Positions 8,785 to 18,497 of a stretch of 64,000 nucleotides of DNA are shown in pieces. The translations under genes and the position numbers were made by a program. Below the pieces are notes generated by a model that saw only the letters and a list, made by a program, of their open reading frames with translations, ran no database searches and was not told the DNA's origin. The stretch's first letter is position 1. Every line of letters starts with the position of its first letter. The stretch covers positions 186,001 to 250,000 of the forward strand of contig NZ_JAQTHU010000001.1 in the NCBI RefSeq assembly GCF_029433255.1, given 5' to 3'. The DNA is from Lactobacillus sp. ESL0791 (GTDB lineage Bacteria; Bacillota; Bacilli; Lactobacillales; Lactobacillaceae).

Positions 8785-9594
8785 TTACCTTGCCTTTGCC
8801 CAGTGGTTCAGGGGCCCGTGACCGTGACCGACTTGGATCGTATCTTTGATTGTTGCCGTGACGTATTTTTTAGCTAGTTTAATTGCTGTTGGCAGATCTT
8901 TACCTAAGGCAATTTGGGCTGTAATGCATGATGCAAGCGTATCGCCCGTGCCATGAGTTCGCTTGGTATGTGTTCGCGGACTGCTTACCCAAAACGAATT
9001 GCCGTCTTCTAGCAAAATATAGTCTTTTGCCTGTTCATCAGGAAAGTGGCCGCCCTTAATCATGACATTTTTAACGCCATAATTTTGCAATTGCGCTGCC
9101 AAGTCTGGATATTGCTCTTGCTTGGTCACTTTTTGTCCGGTTAATTTTTCTGCTTCAGGCAGGTTGGGAGTGACCAAATCTGCCAGAGGCAAAAGTTCCT
9201 TTTTGACAACTGTAACTGCATCTTCACTTAAAAGGGGGGCACCGCCTTTTGCCACCATAACCGGATCAATTGTTGTGAAACCAAAATCGTACTTTTGCAA
9301 ATTTAATGCGACTTGGTGAACGTGAGCAGCATCGCCCAACATGCCCGTCTTACATGCTCGGATATGGAAATCAGCGGCTAGGGATGAACATTGCTGATCA
9401 ATCATTTTGAGTGGCAATAAATATGAGGCCTGAACTCCCAGTGTGTTTTGCGCGGTTACTGCCACAACCACAGCTGTGCCAAAAACATGCTGCATCTGAA
9501 AAGTCTTGAGGTCCGCCATGATACCGGCACCGCCGCCGGAATCGGTACCCGCAATTGTTAAAACTTGCGGAAATGAATTAATTTCTTCAGTCAT
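8785..9594 (-). CDS. thiD: Hydroxymethylpyrimidine/phosphomethylpyrimidine kinase
   Basis: ThiD phosphorylates HMP twice to give HMP pyrophosphate. The 269-residue ribokinase-like protein has TIAGTDSGGGAGI near the start, TIDPVMVAKGG in the middle, and the C-terminal anion-hole motif THGTGDTLAS. It starts 13 bases after the thiM stop behind AGAGGAG. The gene for a candidate HMP permease at 19061-20236 has its own TPP riboswitch, so supply and use of HMP are co-regulated. Confidence 0.95.
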   Translation of the reverse strand: MTEEINSFPQVLTIAGTDSGGGAGIMADLKTFQMQHVFGTAVVVAVTAQNTLGVQASYLLPLKMIDQQCSSLAADFHIRACKTGMLGDAAHVHQVALNLQKYDFGFTTIDPVMVAKGGAPLLSEDAVTVVKKELLPLADLVTPNLPEAEKLTGQKVTKQEQYPDLAAQLQNYGVKNVMIKGGHFPDEQAKDYILLEDGNSFWVSSPRTHTKRTHGTGDTLASCITAQIALGKDLPTAIKLAKKYVTATIKDTIQVGHGHGPLNHWAKAR

Positions 9595-9607
9595 TTTTGC
9601 GCTCCTC

Positions 9608-10399
9608 TTAATCGTAAGAAACGATTTTTTCTAAATCAGCAACCTGTGCTTTGGCTAAGTAATCCATTAAATAGACAGCAAAAGTTCCAGGACCAGCTTC
9701 AGGATGCTCTTGGGCAACTAATTCACCAACCGCACCGAAAACTAAAGTGGCAGTTTGCGCTGCTTCGAATAAATTGTCTGGACTGATGGCGGCAAAAGCG
9801 GCCGTGATACTTGAAAGCATATCGCCGGAACCAACGTGAACTTGAAATAGCGGTGTGCCGTTGTTAACATGAACAACTTTTTTGCCATCAGTAATTGTAT
9901 CAGTTGCTCCGCTGGAAATGACCACACAGTGATATTTCTGGGCCGTAGCTTTAGCAATTTCATCAATATTACCGCTGCCTTCACCTGCGTCAATTCCCTT
10001 GGCATTCCAGGTAAACCCGCCTAAAGCAGCAACCTCGCCAGCATTACCGCGAATAATATCGGCATGAAATGCAGTTAAACATTTTTGCGCAACTTCTAAC
10101 CGGTAGTTAACAGCACCAACTGCCACCGGATCAAGAACGATAGGCTTATGAAACTGATTGGCTAATTCTCCCGCTTTCAGCGTTTGCGCAATCTGTACTT
10201 TAGTTAAAGTACCCAGATTTAATTGTACGGCACCGGCCATTTTGACCATTGGCTCTGCCTCGGCAATTTCCTGGCTCATAATTGGTGAAGCGCCGATTGC
10301 GTTTAGCCCGTTGGCCACATCTTGCACGGTGACAAAATTGGAAATATTTAAAACTACCGGGTTTTGTTGCCGCAGCTGATCTAATAATTTTAATTGCAT
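9608..10399 (-). CDS. thiM: Hydroxyethylthiazole kinase
   Basis: ThiM phosphorylates hydroxyethylthiazole for thiamine salvage. Family features in the 263 residues are NISNFVTVQDVANGLNAIG, SPIMSQ, VLDPVAVGA, IIRGNAGE, and the catalytic region VHVGSGDMLSS, where many homologues have a cysteine. The SD AGGAGG sits upstream of the ATG. It is first in the thiMDE operon, 100 bases downstream of the TPP aptamer. Confidence 0.94.
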   Translation of the reverse strand: MQLKLLDQLRQQNPVVLNISNFVTVQDVANGLNAIGASPIMSQEIAEAEPMVKMAGAVQLNLGTLTKVQIAQTLKAGELANQFHKPIVLDPVAVGAVNYRLEVAQKCLTAFHADIIRGNAGEVAALGGFTWNAKGIDAGEGSGNIDEIAKATAQKYHCVVISSGATDTITDGKKVVHVNNGTPLFQVHVGSGDMLSSITAAFAAISPDNLFEAAQTATLVFGAVGELVAQEHPEAGPGTFAVYLMDYLAKAQVADLEKIVSYD

Positions 10400-10467
10400 A
10401 TAAACCTCCTAAAAAATTAGAAGTGTACCTTTACTTATTGAAGACAAATAAAAAACTTTGCCACATA

Positions 10468-10498
10468 AAAAGTGTCAAAGTTCAATTTGTTTGACACG
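10468..10498 (-). terminator. Expression-platform terminator of the thiM TPP riboswitch
   Basis: On the minus strand GTGTCAAA pairs with TTTGACAC around a ten-base loop, followed by five T. It lies directly after the aptamer, so TPP binding probably favours termination. Confidence 0.8.
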
Positions 10499-10499
10499 T

Positions 10500-10577
10500 T
10501 CCTACGCGAGTTCTAACTCACAGGTTCAAAGGGTCTGAAACTTTTGTTTCATCTCAGCTTAAAGGCACCCCTCGTGT
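10500..10577 (-). promoter_or_regulatory. TPP riboswitch upstream of thiMDE
   Basis: The minus strand carries the conserved THI-box blocks in order: GGGGTGCC, GCTGAGA, ACCCTTTGAACCTG, GTTAGAACTCGCGTAGG. The aptamer is followed by an intrinsic terminator at 10468-10498 and then thiM. The layout implies repression by thiamine pyrophosphate. Confidence 0.95.
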
Positions 10578-10721
10578 TATTGTTATCAGCTATATTATAT
10601 CTATTTTATGGAACAAAAACAAATAAAGGCAATAGATAAAATTGTGTTTTCCCATCTGGAATTTCATTGCTTCTTTTTGTTATTATAGATAGGGTAAAAT
10701 TTTAAGAGGGAGAACGGTTTG

Positions 10722-11642
10722 ATGGTAACGCAAAAGCAGAGACAATTATGGGCATTTTTGGCAGGATTAGCCTGCGTGATGTGGGGGATTTCCGGCTTAT
10801 TTGCTAAATCTTTGTTTAATTATAGCTCGGAAATTACACCGATTTGGCTGTCACAGGTGAGAATGGTCACTTCTGGCATTATCTTGTTGATTTCTGCGGG
10901 AATTATGGGACAAAAACCGCTAGCAACGCTGAAAAATAAGCATGATGCACTGACACTTGTTGCCTATGGCATTTTTGGCTTGCTGCCGGTACAGCTCTTT
11001 TATTTCATCACCGTGCAAAAGGCTAATGCGTCGATTGCAACCATCTTGCAATTTATTGGCCCCTTTTTTGTGATGGCCTACATGACACTGACGCATAAGC
11101 AAACTTTGCGGCGGCTGGATTTAATTGCCGCTTTTGCTGCTTTTATAGGTGTGGTTTTGCTGGCAACGCATGGTGATTTCAGTCACTTGGCGATTACGCC
11201 AGAGGTGTTGATGTGGGGCTTGTTAGCAGCAATGGGTGTTGCTACTAATACTCTGATCCCCATTAATATTTTGCACCGGGTTTCCAGCTTAGTAGTGACT
11301 GGCTGGGGCTTGTTAGCGTCAGGCATCTGTCTAATTATTGTTCATCCGCAAATGCCGCACTTAGCTCATCCCAGTCAAATTATTTTTCCGGTCAGCATGG
11401 TTGTTATTATCGGCACCTTAATTCCTTTTCAATTGATGACCAATTCATTGCGCTTTATTAAACCAACAACTGCTAGTTTGCTTGATGCCTTTGAACCATT
11501 TTCAGCTACAATTGGTTCGGTATTGTGTTTTGGTTTGGTGTTGAAGCCGCTAGACTGGGTTGGCTCAATCTTGGTGGTTTTAGCGGCGATGGCGTTAAAT
11601 ATTATGCCGCGCAAGAAGAAATCTAAGATTGACTCAATGTAG
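10722..11642 (+). CDS. EamA/DMT-family transporter
   Basis: This integral membrane protein of about 306 residues has ten hydrophobic segments arranged as two EamA repeats (about 8-140 and 158-295). The first repeat begins with LACVMWGISGLFAKSLF. Such proteins export or import small metabolites. The substrate cannot be read from the sequence. The ATG at 10722 and the TTG at 10719 are both possible, with AAGAGGG at 10704-10710. It is divergent from the thi operon but has no TPP riboswitch of its own, so a thiamine role is not supported. Confidence 0.85.
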   Translation: MVTQKQRQLWAFLAGLACVMWGISGLFAKSLFNYSSEITPIWLSQVRMVTSGIILLISAGIMGQKPLATLKNKHDALTLVAYGIFGLLPVQLFYFITVQKANASIATILQFIGPFFVMAYMTLTHKQTLRRLDLIAAFAAFIGVVLLATHGDFSHLAITPEVLMWGLLAAMGVATNTLIPINILHRVSSLVVTGWGLLASGICLIIVHPQMPHLAHPSQIIFPVSMVVIIGTLIPFQLMTNSLRFIKPTTASLLDAFEPFSATIGSVLCFGLVLKPLDWVGSILVVLAAMALNIMPRKKKSKIDSM

Positions 11643-11669
11643 TAATGCTTTAATTGAATAAATTTAAGT

Positions 11670-11705
11670 AATAGAGCATCTGAAACTAAAAGTGTTCTAT
11701 TTTTT
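11670..11705 (+). terminator. Intrinsic terminator after the EamA transporter gene
   Basis: AATAGAGCA pairs with TGTTCTATT (one G-T pair) and is followed by a T run. Confidence 0.75.
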
Positions 11706-11763
11706 GCCTCGGTTATAAGATAGTATAATTATAAGTATAAAAATAGTAGTAAGGAGGAAAATG

Positions 11764-12045
11764 ATGCCGATTAAAGAGAAAAAGAGAATTCAAGTACAAG
11801 TTGATAAGGATTTAGCAAATGATACAGAAAAAATCTTAAATGAATTAGGGATGACGCCTACAACCGCAATAACCTTACTTTATAAACAGATAGCTGCAGA
11901 TGGAGCTTTTCCTTTTCGTCCAGCTTTGAGTGCAAGTGAAAAAGCTACCTTACAATTTTTAAAAGAAACTGAAGACACACCTGTAACTACCTTTACAACC
12001 GATGAAGAGGTGCAAGATTGGCTGGACGATCCGGATGAAGACTAA
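11764..12045 (+). CDS. RelB/DinJ-family antitoxin
   Basis: This is a 93-residue ribbon-helix-helix antitoxin. The N-terminal strand RIQVQVDKDL is followed by the helix pair typical of DinJ, with ILNELGMTPTTAITLLYKQI and then the DGAFPF turn. The acidic tail DDPDED fits a toxin-binding end. The ATG at 11764 is better spaced from AAGGAGG (11751-11757) than the adjacent ATG at 11761. The stop overlaps the toxin gene by 11 bases, a usual module layout. It probably represses its own promoter and neutralises the downstream toxin. Confidence 0.85.
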   Translation: MPIKEKKRIQVQVDKDLANDTEKILNELGMTPTTAITLLYKQIAADGAFPFRPALSASEKATLQFLKETEDTPVTTFTTDEEVQDWLDDPDED

Positions 12046-12382
12046 TGATGTAATTACATTGTATGTTGGCTACATAGAAGGAAAGGGCGGAAAACGGCGA
12101 CCTGTTATAGTTAGAAAAATTAGTAATCAAGGTTTGATGGCTTTTAAAGTGACGACTAAATACGCAAATAAGTCTGAATACATTAAGCAGCAGTATTATT
12201 CTGTTCATGATTGGGCAGAAGCGGGCTTGAAGCAGCAATCTTGGATAGATATCGGAAATATTTATGAATTTAAGAATAAGAATTTGCAGGTAAAGAAAAT
12301 AGGGCATTTGACTGCAAAAGACCAAATTGGGTTAGCAAGATTCAATACTGAATTTAAGTTAAAACGAAAATATAAAAAATAA
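12035..12382 (+). CDS. MazF/PemK-like endoribonuclease toxin
   Basis: The 115-residue protein has an SH3-like layout. An early strand is followed by KRRPVIVRKIS, the usual RRPV-type strand of MazF/PemK proteins, then FKVTTKY, and a C-terminal QSWIDIGNIYEF plus KKIGHLTAKDQ that fits the MazF dimer region. MazF-type toxins cut RNA at short sequences. The ATG at 12035 lies in the antitoxin tail. RelB/DinJ antitoxins usually pair with RelE/YafQ toxins, so a MazF-fold partner is a mixed pairing. The fold call rests on motifs read by eye. Confidence 0.72.
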   Translation: MKTNDVITLYVGYIEGKGGKRRPVIVRKISNQGLMAFKVTTKYANKSEYIKQQYYSVHDWAEAGLKQQSWIDIGNIYEFKNKNLQVKKIGHLTAKDQIGLARFNTEFKLKRKYKK

Positions 12383-12413
12383 GTCATCTAAAATTTAGGT
12401 GACTTGTTTTTTT
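12381..12413 (+). terminator. Terminator after the toxin-antitoxin module
   Basis: AAGTCATCTAAA pairs with TTTAGGTGACTT (one wobble) and is followed by seven T. Confidence 0.85.
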
Positions 12414-12423
12414 ACTTTTAAAA

Positions 12424-12452
12424 TTGACCGATAGTCAATTTTGCTATATGAT
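12424..12452 (+). promoter_or_regulatory. Promoter with palindromic operator for the TetR-lepA2 operon
   Basis: TTGACC (12424-12429) and TATGAT (12447-12452) are spaced by 17 bases. The palindrome TTGACCGATAGTCAA (12424-12438) covers the -35 box, which is the position expected of an operator used by the TetR-family protein encoded just downstream. Confidence 0.7.
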
Positions 12453-12483
12453 TTTTATAACTTATGTGAGAGGAAGGCCAAGA

Positions 12484-13164
12484 ATGGTTAATATTCATAC
12501 TAGCGAGCAGAAAAATGCTAAACGTCAGCAAATTATGCAGGCTGCAATTACTTTATTTGCGAAGCAGAGTTATGCGGATATCACCATGCAGCAAATTGCT
12601 ACTGCGGCGGGCAGCTCCAAGGGCACGCTTTTTAATTATTTTGCAACTAAAGAGGACCTCTTCATGTGCATTCTGCTGGAAGATTATCAGGTTTATTTAG
12701 GCAAGATTAGCAGCTGGGTCAGCGAGCAGAAATTAATTAGTAAAGATGATTTTGTTCAGTTAATGGTAGAGCAGACCAAAAATTTAATTAAGAGTCATTC
12801 GGTTTTGGTACGGTTGAACGCAATTCGCGGCCCTGTGCTAGAAGGTAAGGCCAATATGCACGAAACACTACTGCGACGGAACCAACTGTATCAAGTTAGT
12901 AAAGATTTAGGGCAGCATTTAACAGAGAAAACTGGAAATTTATTGTCACAGGGACAGTTCAGCCACCTGTTTATTATTCAGAGTGGCATTATTAGCGGCT
13001 TAATGAATATGTCATCATTGTCGAGTTTTAATCATCAGAAGATCAATACTATTTATCCCGATTTTGAAATTGATTTAATACCAGAGGCACAGCGGCAGAT
13101 GCGTTATTATTTAACCGAATTTTTAAAGGAGCATGAAAATAATGGAACAAGCAAGAATTCGTAA
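12484..13164 (+). CDS. TetR-family transcriptional regulator
   Basis: This 226-residue regulator has an N-terminal TetR HTH: RQQIMQAAITLFAKQSYADI, then TMQQIATAAGSSKGTLFNYF, then KEDLF. The C-terminal part is helical with no clear ligand signature. The ATG at 12484 has AGAGGAAGG upstream. It overlaps the second lepA-like gene by 23 bases, so both are one transcription unit. A palindrome on its own promoter suggests autoregulation, and through it control of the LepA paralogue. The inducer is unknown. Confidence 0.9.
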   Translation: MVNIHTSEQKNAKRQQIMQAAITLFAKQSYADITMQQIATAAGSSKGTLFNYFATKEDLFMCILLEDYQVYLGKISSWVSEQKLISKDDFVQLMVEQTKNLIKSHSVLVRLNAIRGPVLEGKANMHETLLRRNQLYQVSKDLGQHLTEKTGNLLSQGQFSHLFIIQSGIISGLMNMSSLSSFNHQKINTIYPDFEIDLIPEAQRQMRYYLTEFLKEHENNGTSKNS

Positions 13165-14929
13165 TTTTGCAATTATTGCCCACATTGATCACGGCAAATC
13201 GACCTTGGCCGACCGGATAATGGAGTTAACTAAAACCGTGAGTGAGCGTGAGAAGAGCAACCAACTGCTTGATGACATGGAAGTGGAGCAGGAGCACGGC
13301 GTTACAGTTAAGGCGCGAACGGTCCGCAACTATTATCAGGCACGTGACGGGCAAGAATACGAATATAATTTAATCGACACCCCGGGTCACGTTGATTTCA
13401 GCTATGAGGTTGCCAAAAGCTTAACGGCCACGGAGGGTGCACTCTTATTGGTTGATGCAACTCAAGGCGTACAGGCACAGACAATTGCTAATTATCGGAT
13501 TGCTAAGAAAAATCACCTGGTTCTAATTCCGGTAATCAATAAAATTGATGTGGCTTCAGCCGATGTTGAACAGACCCTAGTGCAGCTGCATGAACTGGAT
13601 GAGAGTTTTACCAAGGAAAATACTCTAATGATTTCAGCTAAAACGGGCAAAGGTGTGCCAGAGGTACTGGAAGCGATTAAGGAGCGAATTCCCGCTCCTC
13701 AGGGGGATGCGGCTAAACCGTTAAAAGCCCTGGTGTTTGATTCTCTGTACGATCCCTACCAAGGGGTTGTTGCCTATGTGCGGCTGCTTGATGGACACCT
13801 CGGTCAGGACAAAAACTTGCAGTTTATGCAGACAAATTTTGATTTTTTGGCAAAAAGTATCGGTATTTTTAGTCCCAACATGCACGAACAAAAAGAACTG
13901 TCAGCGGGGGAAGTTGGCTATGTGGTGACTGGCATTAAAGATCCTAAAGAAGTGCGGGTTGGTGACACGTTAACCGCTAAGAAGAACCCCACTGCTGAAG
14001 CTTTGCCTGGTTACCAAACGGCTAAGCAGATGGTCTATGCTGGACTTTATCCCAAGAACAATGATTTTCCAGCCTTAAAAGAGGCAATTACTAAGTTGAG
14101 TCTGAATGATACTTCATTTTCGTATACCGAAGAGCGGTCAGAGGCATTAGGTGTGGGTTTCCGCTGCGGCTTCTTAGGTGCCTTTCACTTGCAGATTATC
14201 CGAGAGCGGCTGCATGACGAATACGGCCTAGATGTCTTAACGACGGCACCTAACGTAACTTATTATGTTTATCTGAAAAATGGGCAAAAGATGCAGATCA
14301 ATAATCCGGCCCAATTTCCGGCTTTTGGTTTAATTGACTATGTTGAGGAACCATTTGTCGAAGCAGAAATTACGGTTCCCAGCGATAATTTGAACGCAGT
14401 CTTAAAACTGATTGAGCAACATAAGGGCAGCCTGTTAGACATGGATAATAATGGCGAACTGATTCTGGTAACTAGTAAAATGCCGTTGTCGGAAGTGGCC
14501 TACCATTTCTTTTCGGAATTGAAGTCAGTTTCGCATGGCTATGCCAGCCTGAACACGGAGTTTTCGGATTATGAAGTAAGCGACCTGGTAAAAGTAGAAG
14601 TGGATATTAACTACGCACCGGTTGATTCACTAGCCTTTGTGGTGCACCGGCAGGACGCGCCACAGATGACGCAAAAGCTGGTGCGTGAATTAAAGATGAC
14701 GGTACCGCGGCAGCTTTATCCAACACCGGTGCAGGCAATTGTTGAGGGCAAGGCCCTAGCCCGGGTCGACGTACCGCCACTGCGTAAGAATGCAGCAGTT
14801 TCAGGTGAAAAAAAGAGTATTTCGAAAAAGGCTTCCTTATTAAGACGGCAGAGCATGAATAAGCGGCGGGCAACACAAAATAATATCAAGTTGCCGCAGA
14901 GTGTGTTTAACGCAATTTTGGAACTATAA
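13142..14929 (+). CDS. Divergent LepA/EF-4 paralogue (translational GTPase)
   Basis: This 595-residue GTPase has G1 AHIDHGKST, G3 DTPGHVDF and G4 NKID, then the LepA domains with GFRCGFLGAFHLQI. It differs from usual LepA in places that are normally nearly fixed: the switch I ERGIT block reads EHGVTVK, and the C-terminal tail lacks the AKCYGGD block, carrying AAVSGEKKS followed by a basic helix. EF-4 acts on stalled or mistranslocated ribosomes. Whether this copy does so is open. The ATG at 13142 is ten bases after AAAGGAG, while the ATG at 13133 is too close. It is coupled to the TetR gene. A canonical lepA should exist elsewhere. Confidence 0.85.
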   Translation: MEQARIRNFAIIAHIDHGKSTLADRIMELTKTVSEREKSNQLLDDMEVEQEHGVTVKARTVRNYYQARDGQEYEYNLIDTPGHVDFSYEVAKSLTATEGALLLVDATQGVQAQTIANYRIAKKNHLVLIPVINKIDVASADVEQTLVQLHELDESFTKENTLMISAKTGKGVPEVLEAIKERIPAPQGDAAKPLKALVFDSLYDPYQGVVAYVRLLDGHLGQDKNLQFMQTNFDFLAKSIGIFSPNMHEQKELSAGEVGYVVTGIKDPKEVRVGDTLTAKKNPTAEALPGYQTAKQMVYAGLYPKNNDFPALKEAITKLSLNDTSFSYTEERSEALGVGFRCGFLGAFHLQIIRERLHDEYGLDVLTTAPNVTYYVYLKNGQKMQINNPAQFPAFGLIDYVEEPFVEAEITVPSDNLNAVLKLIEQHKGSLLDMDNNGELILVTSKMPLSEVAYHFFSELKSVSHGYASLNTEFSDYEVSDLVKVEVDINYAPVDSLAFVVHRQDAPQMTQKLVRELKMTVPRQLYPTPVQAIVEGKALARVDVPPLRKNAAVSGEKKSISKKASLLRRQSMNKRRATQNNIKLPQSVFNAILEL

Positions 14930-14932
14930 AGA

Positions 14933-14966
14933 AAAAAATGAAGTTCATTATCGAACCTCATTTTTT
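14933..14966. terminator. Bidirectional terminator between lepA-like and gatD
   Basis: AAAAAATGA and GTTC on the left arm pair with GAAC and TCATTTTTT on the right arm, with one internal mismatch. A and T runs flank it for both convergent genes. Confidence 0.8.
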
Positions 14967-14970
14967 ATAT

Positions 14971-15639
14971 TTACGCTGTTACCCGCTTTTCATGCCATTC
15001 CAAAATCATTTGCATGATTGCCTTGGCAACATTGATATTGCGCAGTAGTGGCCCATGGGAATAGGTGCCGATAAAATTGCGGTAGCGCAGACCTTCTTTT
15101 TTATCCTGCGGATTATTGCCGTAGCCTTCAATCATGTCACCCAAGGGCTGTAGCATTTCTTGATCATCAAAATAAGTTTGTCCCGAATGATTTTCAAAAG
15201 CGCGCACCTCGCCCCACTGCGTCGTGTAATGTGTGTTGCCAATCATTCGTTTGTCAGCCTTGAAGACGGTGTGAAAAGGCAAAATACCCAGGCCTTTGAT
15301 CGTGATACCGGAATTGGTTTTGTAATAAGTGCCGACAAGCTGGTAGCCGCCGCAGACGCCGAGCATAGGGTGGCCGGCATTGATGTATTCTGTCAGGGTT
15401 TCTTTGTGCCGCGGCAAATCTTTGGCAACCACGGTTTGCTCAAAGTCTTGCCCGCCGCCAAAAAAGACAAAATCATAGTCAAAAGCATTAAAGGGATCGC
15501 CCAGAGAAACATTATCGATTTGTGTAGTGTAGCCCTCTTTTTTTAGGAAAAAACGTAAAATTTTGACATCCCCGGAATCACCGTAGGTGTTCATCAAATC
15601 TTCGTATAAATATGCGATTTTTATTGTTGTGTCTGCCAT
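14971..15639 (-). CDS. gatD: Lipid II isoglutaminyl synthase glutaminase subunit
   Basis: GatD is a class I glutamine amidotransferase that supplies ammonia to MurT for amidation of the D-Glu of lipid II. The catalytic cysteine lies in MLGVCGGYQLVG and the histidine in TYSHGPLL. FFGGGQDFEQ and the CobQ-like fold signs agree. The length is 222 residues from the ATG at 15639, behind AAAAGGCAGG. Upstream in-frame codons lack an SD and run into the ASCH gene. GatD is normally encoded next to murT, but no MurT gene is adjacent here. Confidence 0.87.
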   Translation of the reverse strand: MADTTIKIAYLYEDLMNTYGDSGDVKILRFFLKKEGYTTQIDNVSLGDPFNAFDYDFVFFGGGQDFEQTVVAKDLPRHKETLTEYINAGHPMLGVCGGYQLVGTYYKTNSGITIKGLGILPFHTVFKADKRMIGNTHYTTQWGEVRAFENHSGQTYFDDQEMLQPLGDMIEGYGNNPQDKKEGLRYRNFIGTYSHGPLLRNINVAKAIMQMILEWHEKRVTA

Positions 15640-15667
15640 TGTGTGCCTGCCTTTTAAGTAAACTGAA

Positions 15668-16009
15668 TTAAATTGGTGCAACCGTGATTGCCATAGCGCC
15701 GTATTTGTGTTCTTGTTCCGGAGAATATATTTTGTACATATCAGAAACCATTTTGTCCAGGCTGTCAGTCGGAGCACTGCCGACCTCTGCACCCTTATAT
15801 TTTGTAAAAAGAGCAGCAAAAGTAGTGAAAGTTTCCAGCTGCTTTATTTTAACTGCAAGGGTTTCACCAGTTTCTGTATCAATAAAATTAATTGTGTCCG
15901 CGACGCATAACTTTCGCCGTTTTTCATCATTTAAGCGGATTTCAATTGTTTTGGTATGACCTTTGATCAATAATAATTGCTCGTGATTCAGGCCCATTTC
16001 TGTAGTCAT
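15668..16009 (-). CDS. ASCH-domain protein
   Basis: This small protein of 113 residues has the pattern of the ASCH fold: KTIEIRLNDEKRRKL near 20-35, then VADTINFID and the strand VKIKQLETF. The C-terminal YGAMAITV fits the closing strand. ASCH domains are thought to bind RNA or modified nucleosides and some have amidohydrolase activity. No specific role can be given. It lies 28 bases upstream of gatD on the same strand, so they probably share a transcript. Confidence 0.75.
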   Translation of the reverse strand: MTTEMGLNHEQLLLIKGHTKTIEIRLNDEKRRKLCVADTINFIDTETGETLAVKIKQLETFTTFAALFTKYKGAEVGSAPTDSLDKMVSDMYKIYSPEQEHKYGAMAITVAPI

Positions 16010-16123
16010 TGTTCTTTTTCCATTAGGGCAATAATTTGTTTTTTCATTAATTGTTTCTTTCTGTTAGCTTTATTTATACAATAGAGTATAACTTACAGAT
16101 AGTTTAAATGTTACATTTACCGC

Positions 16124-17697
<1,574 letters not shown>

Positions 17698-17726
17698 AGC
17701 TTGTTGTTAAACAGGAGGGTAATAAA

Positions 17727-18497
17727 ATGGCACATGATCGCATTGTCAGCCTAGATGGGCCGTTAAATTTTCGTGATGTTGGCGGTTACCAGAACGAGTC
17801 TGGGCAAACAGTAAAATGGAATAAGATTTACCGCTCAGATTCACTGAGTTCTTTGTCAGCAAGGGATCAAGTTAAATTGACCAAGCTGAGGATTACAGTA
17901 GATTGCGATTTGCGTTCGGCCTATGAAAAGAATGCTTCACCGGATTTGCTTTGGCCCAAGGCTGAGTATGTTGACGTTCCAGTTTATGCTGATAGCAGGG
18001 ATGGCAACCACAGTAATAAAATTTACCGTTTTCTTCACCACATTCCTGATCTGAAAAATAATTTTATTGGGCAAATTTACCAGGAAACTTTGCTTAATTC
18101 GCATAGCCAGGAAATATTTACCAAAATTTTTGCTCAGCTGCTCGTTTTGCCTGAAAATGAGGCACTGGTCTATCATTGCAGTGCCGGCAAGGACCGGACA
18201 GGCATGGTATCAGCCCTAATTTTACTGGCGCTGGGTGTCAGCGATGATACGATTGCACGTGATTATTTATTGACCAATAAATTGTACGATTTTGCGGCTT
18301 CGCGGCAGCTGCCGAGTAACGATGAAATTACCCAGATGGTTGCAAAAATGAATGTCACCAAGGGTGAGGGAACTGCGATTCGTGGGATTACCGAGACCAT
18401 TCGTGCCGGCTGGGGTGATTTTGACCGCTTTTTTGTTAAGGAATTGGGCTTTAGTCAAGAAGATTTAGCACATTTAAGGCAGATGTATTTGAAATGA
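17727..18497 (+). CDS. Tyrosine/serine protein phosphatase (Y_phosphatase3 family)
   Basis: This 256-residue phosphatase has the P-loop HCSAGKDRTG (C-x5-R) near 150-160 and the N-terminal LNFRDVGGY typical of the MptpB-like family. IYRSD and the DLRS turn also fit. Such enzymes remove phosphate from protein Tyr/Ser/Thr or from phosphoinositides. The substrate here is unknown. The SD AGGAGG precedes the ATG. It overlaps the macro-domain gene by four bases. Confidence 0.88.
   Translation: MAHDRIVSLDGPLNFRDVGGYQNESGQTVKWNKIYRSDSLSSLSARDQVKLTKLRITVDCDLRSAYEKNASPDLLWPKAEYVDVPVYADSRDGNHSNKIYRFLHHIPDLKNNFIGQIYQETLLNSHSQEIFTKIFAQLLVLPENEALVYHCSAGKDRTGMVSALILLALGVSDDTIARDYLLTNKLYDFAASRQLPSNDEITQMVAKMNVTKGEGTAIRGITETIRAGWGDFDRFFVKELGFSQEDLAHLRQMYLK

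Noticed and set aside
9742..10005. Alternative minus-strand frame inside thiM
   Set aside because: It overlaps a fully conserved thiM frame and has no SD or family motif.
12424..12483. Upstream start of the TetR gene giving 20 more residues
   Set aside because: The added region covers the promoter and palindrome and has no SD. ATG 12484 does.
15640..15819. N-terminal extension of GatD by 60 residues
   Set aside because: It overlaps the ASCH gene, has no SD, and does not match GatD.
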